Origin: DATKQJ01 sp035534295
GTDB taxonomy: Bacteria; Chloroflexota; Dormibacteria; Dormibacterales; Dormibacteraceae
Reading direction: 5' to 3'
Length of the DNA stretch: 5,779 bases
Assembly: GCA_035534295.1 (NCBI GenBank)
Contig: DATLSE010000037.1
Span: 1-5,779 of the forward strand
Part shown: one piece after another, positions 1 to 4,123 of the stretch
Position numbering within the stretch: position 1 is the stretch's first letter
How the letters are laid out: each line of letters begins with the position of its first letter
The notes under the pieces: model-generated
The model's database searches: none
What the model saw: the letters and a program-made list of their open reading frames with translations, nothing else
What the model was told of the DNA's origin: nothing
Translations under genes and position numbers: made by a program

Positions 1-96
1 CGGGCTCTCGCCGCCCACGATCACCTGCTGGACCGCCCTCGCTCGGATCTCGGCCAGGGTTCCGTGGGACAGGGCACGACCGTCTCGCTCAGCCAC
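1..96 (-). CDS. IS630-type transposase, N-terminal fragment (runs off left edge)
   Basis: Only the first 32 codons are inside the window. They start at GTG (96-94) and stay open to base 1. An in-frame TAA at 123-121 and the lack of any other usual start codon between it and 96 fix the start at this GTG. The peptide includes DGRALSHGTLAEIRARAV and then VIVGGESP. This matches what I know of the N-terminal helix-turn-helix of IS630/Tc1-mariner-like transposases (D-x-R-x-L-x-H-x-T-L-E-x-I-R-x-R-A-V, then GESP), which bind the element's terminal repeats before the DDE catalytic core. The DDE domain would lie beyond the left edge. The element's right-hand terminal repeat should lie a short way above base 96, but its partner is not visible. 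A host helix-turn-helix protein is possible but less likely. Confidence 0.7.
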   Translation of the reverse strand, partial: MAERDGRALSHGTLAEIRARAVQQVIVGGESP

Positions 97-473
97 CCCA
101 GCAATATACCCGGCGTCGCCTTACTTATGCTCGCCTTAGTATGTGTTCTTCGCAGGCCCCGGGGCCGGAGATCAGCCGCCGGGCTCGGGCTGGAGTAGCG
201 ACGGGAACCAGGAGTCATGCGACGGCGACCACCGCCCTCTTGCCGCGGTGAGCGTCGAGTGGCGACGATCGCTCAGGCCCGCGTCGACCTAGCGGCAAGG
301 AGTTGGTCGGCGCAATCCGGGGGAGTCTGCTCCGGGCTGACCGGGTGGGACTGCCTTGGCCCGGCGATCAGGGCTTCGACCTCGAACTCGCCCAGGGCCT
401 CAGGCCCCTCGTTGAACGGACCAAGCGCCGTGCAGGACCGGAAAGTAATCCTTACGCTTAGGATGCAATGACC
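97..473. other. Intergenic stretch; probable insertion-sequence end, no supported gene
   Basis: No convincing gene is seen here. Open frames exist on both strands, but their products look like no known family, and the two longest candidates share wobble positions, so base composition cannot choose between them. The part nearest 97-170 probably contains the end of the IS630-like element; AAGGCGA occurs twice on the minus strand between about 113 and 140. A perfect 12-base palindrome, GGCCCCGGGGCC, lies at 155-166. An AGGA at 460-463 is a plausible ribosome-binding site for the gene starting at 474. Confidence 0.45.
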
Positions 474-749
474 ATGCGCGACCCGTACCGCATCTACGTC
501 GATCGTCGGCAGAGCAAAGGGTTGTTCCCGACACCTTGCGCGCTCTGCCTGGGAGCCGAACGAGGCTGGGACTACGCCTTCGATGACGCCCAAGGCCAGA
601 AGTTCCATGTCTGCAGTGTCTGCGCCCAGGCCGAGCCTCAGCGCCTGCGGGTGCGCGTCCGCATCGCGGCCGATGAGATGGAGCGAGCTGCGAGGACTCT
701 ACGTGAGATCGTCGATGAGCTAGTCCCCTTCGATCCCCCGTCACCCTAA
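474..749 (+). CDS. Small four-cysteine zinc-ribbon protein, function unknown
   Basis: The predicted 91-aa protein has two CxxC pairs, CALC (residues 22-25) and CSVC (47-50), about 21 residues apart. This spacing suits a structural zinc ribbon or treble clef holding one zinc ion. After residue 55 the chain is a charged helix with coiled-coil character, containing RIAADEMERAARTLREIVDE, and it ends in a short proline-rich tail. I chose ATG 474 because AGGA at 460-463 sits ten bases upstream; ATG 468 in the same frame would add two residues but leaves only four bases of spacing. It stands alone, with no gene close enough to form an operon. Zinc-ribbon proteins of this size often bind nucleic acid or protein partners, but nothing here identifies a role, and I do not recognise the family. 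Confidence 0.65.
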   Translation: MRDPYRIYVDRRQSKGLFPTPCALCLGAERGWDYAFDDAQGQKFHVCSVCAQAEPQRLRVRVRIAADEMERAARTLREIVDELVPFDPPSP

Positions 750-953
750 ACCAGCCCGCTCCGGTGATTAGGCAAGTGGGGTCTATTTCGGGTCAACCGG
801 CTACCTCTTCCCCAAAGAATTCCTTCGGGCCCAGCATGTCCAGACGGTGCCTGGCGAGCTGGCATCTCCCTTGTCGCGCACCTTCACTTATCGCCTCTAG
901 GGACCGCAAGTGGACAAGAGCGGACAGTTCCCTCTCGAACCGGGTCGGACCAA
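750..953. other. Non-coding gap between zinc-ribbon gene and hydrolase relic
   Basis: No frame here gives a believable protein. The plus frame from 764 to 961 is rich in Ser, Arg and Pro and has no recognisable motif. The only item of note is an inverted copy of the TTGTCCACTT repeat at 908-917. The two flanking genes converge on this gap, but no strong terminator hairpin was found. Confidence 0.4.
908..917 (-). repeat. Inverted distal copy of TTGTCCACTT repeat
   Basis: The minus strand reads TTGTCCACTT, identical over ten bases to the copy beginning at 1632 beside the integrase. It lies about 600 bases from the attachment core and in opposite orientation. It could be a distant recombinase or regulator site, but ten bases alone can recur by chance. 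Confidence 0.25.
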
Positions 954-1470
954 CTAACTAGGTGGGGCCGCCAAGAAGTCGATGATGGCGTCCGCGATGA
1001 CCTGCGGGCGCTCGACTATAAAGGGCGTGACTCGCGTCAATCGAAGTGATGCACACGTTGGGGTGCTTGTCGGCCAGTCGGGCCAAGTCCCTGGTGAGGC
1101 CCGTCCGGTAAGCAGCGATCACCTCCTGGACCCACGGCGGACTCGTAACCCAAAACGGGGTAGTGGCGATGAAAATCAGGAGCGGGCAGTGCACGCGCGC
1201 ATATAGGTCCAGCAGATCGAGGCGTTTGCAGGCGGCGATGATCTCGCGGGCCAACCCGCTTGGATCCGGACGGAGCCAAGTCTCCTCGTTCTCCTGCCGC
1301 AGGCTCCGCCTGAAAGAGTCGAGGATGATGTCCTCCGCAACCCCGGCCTTTGCGGCCAGAGCACGCTGCCGCGCCAGCAGGTCGTCAACTTGAGCTGGCT
1401 GCAGGGGGCCGGCAAACTCCTCCTCCGAACGCGTCAGCCGGGCTTCCACCTCCTGCTGCTGCTGCGCGGT
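954..1470 (-). pseudogene. Alpha/beta-hydrolase relic, 5' truncated and frameshifted
   Basis: The minus frame carries the cap and C-terminal half of an alpha/beta-hydrolase: EVEARLTRSEEEFAGPLQP near 1449, a helical cap, then LYARVHCPLLIFIATTP, which resembles the core strand before the catalytic acid. The usual acid is not evident. Near the end, the frame stopping at 958 reads SHALYSRAP and loses similarity. Shifting by one base after the run of three C (plus strand GGG at 1023-1025) gives FIVERPQVIADAIIDFLAAP and a stop at 956-954. That matches the family's catalytic-His segment and last helix (SH...ERP...I..FL), so a one-base deletion in a C run is the simplest explanation. The nucleophile elbow (GxSxG) and everything before it are missing. 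The frame stays open to 1527, but similarity fades above about 1470, close to the attachment site. It is not expected to be active. Confidence 0.65.
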
Positions 1471-1505
1471 GGTGCAGCGTTGTCCCCACGGTCGACGTAG
1501 GCAGA

Positions 1506-1528
1506 TTGTCCAGTTAAGTGGTGTCTCT
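1506..1528 (+). repeat. Putative integrase arm-type site, copy 1
   Basis: TTGTCCAGTTAAGT matches TTGTCCACTTATGT at 1632-1645 at 12 of 14 positions, and both are followed shortly by TCTCT. The copy lies 12 bases from the tRNA-derived core, on the side away from the integrase. Direct repeats flanking a core are how tyrosine-recombinase arm sites usually appear. Calling it an arm site is inference from repeat and position. Confidence 0.4.
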
Positions 1529-1539
1529 TAGATCAAAAG

Positions 1540-1582
1540 AGCCCAGGGCGGGGATTGAACCCGCGACCTCTTCCTTACCAAG
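1540..1582 (-). other. Attachment-site core: 3' half of tRNA-Thr(GGU)
   Basis: Read on the minus strand, this is the 3' part of a tRNA. It has anticodon loop TTGGTAA (1581-1575, anticodon GGU at 1579-1577, with U33 and A37), stem strand GGAAG (1574-1570), variable AGGTC, a perfect T arm of GCGGG/CCCGC closing loop TTCAATC (1564-1548), acceptor strand CCTGGGC (1547-1541) and discriminator T. No CCA is encoded. Loop and variable region match bacterial tRNA-Thr(GGU). The stem partner and a canonical D arm are absent immediately upstream, so it is not a working tRNA. With a tyrosine recombinase gene starting about 300 bases away, it is best read as the crossover region (attP or attR), whose identity with the host tRNA keeps that gene intact after integration. 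Confidence 0.75.
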
Positions 1583-1619
1583 TATTTGAAGCTAAGCGCT
1601 GTGCGCCTGAGATCTGGGC
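1583..1619 (-). other. Degenerate tRNA 5'-half-like sequence
   Basis: The minus strand upstream of the core starts with GCCCAGA (1619-1613), which pairs with the acceptor strand CCTGGGC at six of seven positions. It ends with CTTC (1591-1588), which would complete the anticodon stem CTTCC/GGAAG if AAATA (1587-1583) were removed. The whole is 79 bases, 74 without those five, a normal tRNA length. The D arm is not recognisable and lacks GG. It may be a decayed tRNA half, a phage tRNA mimic, or chance. Confidence 0.35.
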
Positions 1620-1625
1620 GCCCAC

Positions 1626-1650
1626 CATAAGTTGTCCACTTATGTTCTCT
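1626..1650 (+). promoter_or_regulatory. Palindromic TTGTCCA site (arm site or operator), copy 2
   Basis: CATAAGT (1626-1632) and ACTTATG (1638-1644) form a perfect 7+7 inverted repeat around TGTCC. It overlaps the second TTGTCCA-type repeat (1632-1645), which is followed by TCTCT as in copy 1. The palindrome suits a dimeric DNA-binding protein, and its position between the core and the cassette's first ribosome-binding site suits either an integrase arm or excisionase site or an operator over the cassette. The protein that binds it is unknown. Confidence 0.45.
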
Positions 1651-1709
1651 ACGCAGCTCGAAAAAAACGGTGGAGCGGCGGCGCTTTGGACGCCCCGCCC
1701 CGTGACCGC

Positions 1710-1717
1710 AAGGAGGT
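1710..1717 (+). promoter_or_regulatory. Strong Shine-Dalgarno for the integration cassette
   Basis: AAGGAGGT is a perfect anti-16S match, six bases before ATG 1724 and eleven before ATG 1729. It is the clearest ribosome-binding site in the window and supports translation beginning at the 12-codon leader, with downstream genes reached by overlap. Confidence 0.65.
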
Positions 1718-1723
1718 TAGTCC

Positions 1724-1762
1724 ATGCGATGGGACCATGTTATCGACCGAGTTCGGCTATGA
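1724..1762 (+). CDS. 12-residue leader ORF before the membrane microprotein
   Basis: ATG 1724 lies at ideal distance from the AAGGAGGT at 1710-1717 and opens a 12-codon frame, MRWDHVIDRVRL, ending in TGA at 1760-1762. Its end overlaps the next start as ATGA (1759-1762), the usual mark of translational coupling. The peptide is too short to judge for function and may serve only to bring ribosomes to the next gene. An alternative is that the Shine-Dalgarno serves ATG 1729, in the frame of the next gene, making that protein 50 rather than 40 residues and removing the leader. The spacing favours 1724, but the evidence is only the site, the frame and the overlap. Confidence 0.4.
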   Translation: MRWDHVIDRVRL

Positions 1763-1881
1763 ACTGGTGGGGTCGGGGCCCTGACCCGGACGAGGAGAGC
1801 TGGCCCCACATGATCTTGGGCCTGGCGGTGCTCGCGGGTACCATATGGCTGATTCTGGTCCTGGTGGGGGTGGTGCTGTGA
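1759..1881 (+). CDS. 40-aa single-span membrane microprotein
   Basis: Starting at ATG 1759, the protein has a polar, acidic head (MNWWGRGPDPDEESWPH) and one long hydrophobic segment from about residue 18 to the C-terminus (MILGLAVLAGTIWLILVLVG), enough for one transmembrane helix. The start overlaps the leader stop (ATGA). The stop at 1879-1881 overlaps the integrase GTG at 1878 (GTGA), so leader, microprotein and integrase form a chain of coupled frames. A longer form from ATG 1729 is possible. A membrane peptide directly coupled to an integrase is not something I can assign to a family. Helper roles in immunity, lysis timing or membrane stress are all open, and none is shown by the sequence. 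Confidence 0.5.
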   Translation: MNWWGRGPDPDEESWPHMILGLAVLAGTIWLILVLVGVVL

Positions 1882-3110
1882 GCCAGAGCCTCGTGGCCGT
1901 CTTCGCGCCCGAGCCGAGCGCCAGCCTCATTCCGGCCGACGTGCCCTGGGAGCGTGTCCTGGACGCCTACCTGAACACCGCTCTCGACTCGCCTGAGTCG
2001 GTGAGGGCGTACCGGCGCCAATGCACGAAGGCGCTCCGGCGCATCGGGGTCTTCAGCCTGACCGAGTTGACGGGCGAACTACTCGCGGAGTATCGAGCCG
2101 AAGTGACTGGGACTCCGAGCCTCGCTCCAGCGAGCCAGAGCCAGGCGCTCGATTGCCTTCGCGCCTTCCTGAAATGGGCTGGCGGGTTCGGGGCCCACCG
2201 GCTGGACGATCGAATCATCACGAAGTGCCTCAGATCACCCAGGGTCCAAGTGCTCGATCCTCATCGGCTGCTCAACGCCGACGAGACGGCTCGCCTTTGG
2301 GTGGTCGCTGCGCGGAAGCCCAAGGTGTACGCGCTCTTCTGTCTGCTCTTCGGCGCCGGGCTCCGTAGAGCCGAGATAGCCGCCTTGCGGACAAGGGACT
2401 GCCACGAAGACCTAGATGGTGGCCCGGCGATCCAGATCCGGCACGGGAAAGGCGGCAAGGACCGCATCCTTCCCCTGCTCGAGGCTCATTTCGCCGGGAT
2501 CGTCGCCTACCTGGAAGCGACGGGGCGCACCTTGCACAGCCCCGGAATGCTCTTCATCGCGAGCGACCGGGCGGCGGGCGCCCGCGCACAGCCGGAGCAG
2601 ATCTCCGGGGCCGGGATCGCGTTCCTTATCCGGTCCACGTTGGAAGAGGCTGGGATCGACACGCACCACCGAGGCGCTCACGCCTTCAGGCACGGATATG
2701 CGGATGCGGTACTTCGCAACGGGGGAAATCTGGTGGCCGTCCAGAAGTTACTGGGTCACGCCCACCTGATCGCGACCGAGACCTACGTGAGCCACCAGAG
2801 TCTGGGCGACTTGCGAGCGGCCTTACCGGGCTACGTCCCCGCCGTCGCACCTCCTGCTCGGCCAACGTTCGCTCCCCCGTGTCCCCCTCCGGTATGGCCC
2901 GAGCCGACCCTGACCAGCGCCGAGGCAGCGGTAATCTTGGGCCTCCAGCCAAGGGAGGTGCGTTACATCTGGCATCAGGGGAAACTGGAGGGCCGGATGG
3001 TCGGGGGGGTGCTGCGCCTCGACCCCCTGTCGGTCCAGGGCTTGCTGGTGGAGCGCCGGACGCGGGCGCTGCGGGCTTCGGGGCGCCCGCGCTTCCCCTG
3101 TCCGACGTGA
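1878..3110 (+). CDS. int: Tyrosine recombinase (phage-type integrase) with C-terminal excisionase-like HTH
   Basis: This integrase should catalyse site-specific strand exchange between the element and the host tRNA gene. Numbered from GTG 1878 (410 aa), residues about 15-105 resemble the SAM-like core-binding domain. The catalytic domain follows, with Arg163 in GLRRAEIAALR, Lys191 in HGKGGKDR, His268 and Arg271 in HAFRH, His294 in LLGHAH and the nucleophile Tyr303 in TETYVSH; the full set is present. A proline-rich linker (about 320-342) then leads to LTSAEAAVILGL...VRYIWHQGKLEG...GGVLRLDP (about 344-390), the pattern of the MerR-like HTH_17 fold of excisionases. GTG 1878 was chosen for its GTGA overlap with the upstream stop; ATG 1845 in the same frame would add 11 glycine-rich residues and has a weaker site. 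The neighbouring tRNA-Thr fragment is the expected target. Confidence 0.93.
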   Translation: MSQSLVAVFAPEPSASLIPADVPWERVLDAYLNTALDSPESVRAYRRQCTKALRRIGVFSLTELTGELLAEYRAEVTGTPSLAPASQSQALDCLRAFLKWAGGFGAHRLDDRIITKCLRSPRVQVLDPHRLLNADETARLWVVAARKPKVYALFCLLFGAGLRRAEIAALRTRDCHEDLDGGPAIQIRHGKGGKDRILPLLEAHFAGIVAYLEATGRTLHSPGMLFIASDRAAGARAQPEQISGAGIAFLIRSTLEEAGIDTHHRGAHAFRHGYADAVLRNGGNLVAVQKLLGHAHLIATETYVSHQSLGDLRAALPGYVPAVAPPARPTFAPPCPPPVWPEPTLTSAEAAVILGLQPREVRYIWHQGKLEGRMVGGVLRLDPLSVQGLLVERRTRALRASGRPRFPCPT

Positions 3111-3123
3111 TAAGCTCATCGGC

Positions 3124-3315
3124 ATGAGGAACGGTCCCGACAATGCGTCCGACCAGGCGACCGCGCTGACCCTACCCGAAGGCGTCTCGCTGAGTCCGGC
3201 AACGCCCAGCGGCCAGGTTAGGACCAACCGGATGTTGGTCTCCGTCCTGATCGACCACGAGGATCGGCTAGACAGGATCGAGGCGGCGCTGCGGCGTCTC
3301 GGCTACGAGCTGTGA
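3124..3315 (+). CDS. Small hypothetical protein with C-terminal amphipathic helix (63 aa)
   Basis: The gene begins 13 bases after the integrase stop and shares a GTGA overlap with the next gene, so it is very likely in the same transcript. No strong Shine-Dalgarno is visible before ATG 3124. Residues 1-35 are polar and low in hydrophobics, probably disordered. The last 25 or so, MLVSVLIDHEDRLDRIEAAL and onward, form an amphipathic helix with heptad-like spacing that could make a short coiled coil with itself or a partner. I do not recognise a family. It could be a small partner or regulator of the integrase or of the protein encoded next, but this rests on position alone. Confidence 0.6.
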   Translation: MRNGPDNASDQATALTLPEGVSLSPATPSGQVRTNRMLVSVLIDHEDRLDRIEAALRRLGYEL

Positions 3316-3557
3316 GCGCCAACCCCGACGGCTGGGTGCTCCTCGACGATGAGGACACGCTACGCCGAGCCTTCGCCGCCTACTTTCGATATTCCGACAA
3401 CGCCTACCCCATCCAGCCCGCCAACGACAGCTACCACGCCGAGTTCCAAGGCAAGGAGTACGTGGTCCTGCAGAACGCCAACGGGGTGCTGGCGGTCTAC
3501 CGGGTCCGGAATGACGGCAAGCTCAAGCGCCTACGCCGCTGGCCAGGCGCCCTCTGA
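3312..3557 (+). CDS. Hypothetical 81-aa soluble protein
   Basis: The frame starts with GTG 3312, inside the preceding stop (GTGA), which supports translational coupling. The product looks like one small alpha/beta domain: an N-terminal acidic helix (DDEDTLRRAFAAYFRYSDN), then strands rich in aromatics (YHAEFQGKEYVVLQN, VLAVYRVRNDGKLKRL) ending in RRWPGAL. The strand-turn-strand pattern with NGVLAVY looks like a folded, conserved protein rather than noise. I have seen short actinobacterial phage and host hypotheticals of this style but cannot name a family. There is no catalytic motif, signal or membrane segment. Two bases separate its stop from the next start. Confidence 0.65.
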   Translation: MSANPDGWVLLDDEDTLRRAFAAYFRYSDNAYPIQPANDSYHAEFQGKEYVVLQNANGVLAVYRVRNDGKLKRLRRWPGAL

Positions 3558-3559
3558 AG

Positions 3560-3904
3560 ATGCCTCTTGAACTGAGTCGGCAGACCTACGCATCGCCACT
3601 GAGCTTCGTCGGGTCCGCTCGGCGCATCAACCGGCGTGGATCGGCCCTGTCTCGGGCCATCAGAGGGAAAGACCAGCCTGCAGCGTTGGCACTACTCCGG
3701 CTTCTTCCGGCCGCCCTTTGGTGGGCCGTGGTCGTAGTGGCCATCGCCGCCGCCTGGTCAGGGGTCGCAGCCTGGTACTGCGTGATCTTCGGAGTGTTCG
3801 GGGTCTTCGTGATACCGTTCCGCCTGTTTCGACGCGCCCAGCGGAAAGACCAGGCCATCCGGCTGGCCCAGCTCGCGGAACAGGAGCGCGCCGACGATCG
3901 CTAG
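3560..3904 (+). CDS. Two-span membrane protein (114 aa), function unknown
   Basis: ATG 3560 follows the previous stop by two bases, making this the last gene of the integrase transcript. A basic N-terminal part (SARRINRRGSALSRAIRGK) is followed by two hydrophobic segments, about residues 45-67 (LLPAALWWAVVVVAIAAAW) and 69-89 (VAAWYCVIFGVFGVFVIPF). A basic, helical tail (RLFRRAQRKDQAIRLAQLAE) ends the protein. By the positive-inside rule, both ends should be cytoplasmic, giving a short hairpin in the membrane. Membrane proteins of this size in lysogeny modules are sometimes superinfection-exclusion factors, and holins can also look like this. No motif separates these options, and the location beside the integrase rather than an endolysin slightly favours a lysogeny role. 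Confidence 0.65.
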   Translation: MPLELSRQTYASPLSFVGSARRINRRGSALSRAIRGKDQPAALALLRLLPAALWWAVVVVAIAAAWSGVAAWYCVIFGVFGVFVIPFRLFRRAQRKDQAIRLAQLAEQERADDR

Positions 3905-3914
3905 GGTCGGGGCC

Positions 3915-3960
3915 CTGGGAGTCGCGGGACGGCCTCATCGGGGCTGAGGATCGCTCCCAG
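3915..3960. terminator. Hairpin between convergent operons, likely bidirectional terminator
   Basis: CTGGGAG (3915-3921) pairs with CTCCCAG (3954-3960). The stem extends with CG (3923-3924) to CG (3952-3953) across one bulged T. Inside is a second stem, CCTCA (3933-3937) with TGAGG (3945-3949) and a 7-base loop. There is no T-run on either side, so it would be a tail-less terminator of the kind reported in high-GC bacteria. It sits just after the plus-strand stop at 3904 and contains the minus-strand stop at 3935. Confidence 0.5.
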
Positions 3961-4123
3961 CGTCATGGTTTGCGGGCAAGTCCGCCACCCTGAGCCGATC
4001 GGCCTCGCGTCGATCGTCCTCCAGGTATTGCAAATGGTCGAGACGGCGCGGGCGGTAGAATCCCCGCCTTTTCCGAGCGCTCCACTCGCGCTCTCGTAGG
4101 CGGTACGGATCGGGAGCGTTCAT
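3935..4123 (-). CDS. Small charged protein downstream of tape measure (62 aa)
   Basis: ATG 4123 shares its A with the tape-measure stop (TGATG), so the two are almost certainly co-translated. The protein is dominated by charged residues: an N-terminal basic stretch (YRLREREWSARKRRGFYRPR) and a middle acidic-basic helix (LQYLEDDRREADRLRVADL), with a polar C-terminal tail. It has no cysteines and no membrane segment. Small proteins between the tape measure and the distal tail genes are common in siphoviruses, but I cannot match this to a named one. Its stop lies within the hairpin at 3915-3960. It is the last late-direction gene before the integration cassette. Confidence 0.65.
   Translation of the reverse strand: MNAPDPYRLREREWSARKRRGFYRPRRLDHLQYLEDDRREADRLRVADLPANHDAGSDPQPR

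Noticed and set aside
155..166. 12-base palindrome GGCCCCGGGGCC as an operator or element end
   Set aside because: Pure G+C palindromes arise readily in high-GC DNA. No second copy or associated gene was seen.
217..471. 84-codon plus-strand frame ending just over ATG 468, and an opposing minus frame ending at 273
   Set aside because: Neither product has recognisable motifs, and they share wobble positions, so composition cannot favour one. No ribosome-binding site supports either.
764..961. 65-codon plus-strand frame
   Set aside because: The product is low-complexity and unlike any family, has no ribosome-binding site, and runs into the hydrolase relic on the other strand.
958..1449. Intact 163-aa minus-strand gene
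   Set aside because: The last residues lose family similarity, and the true ending appears in the next frame. The N-terminal half with the nucleophile is also absent, so it is called a pseudogene.
1540..1619. A complete functional tRNA gene on the minus strand
   Set aside because: There is no recognisable D arm, no GG in the loop, and the anticodon stem is interrupted by five bases. Kept only as an att core with a possible degenerate half.
1555..1881. 108-aa protein starting at ATG 1555
   Set aside because: Its first 50 or so codons read through the tRNA-derived core and the palindrome. The only good ribosome-binding site is at 1710-1717, so only the 3' part is kept.
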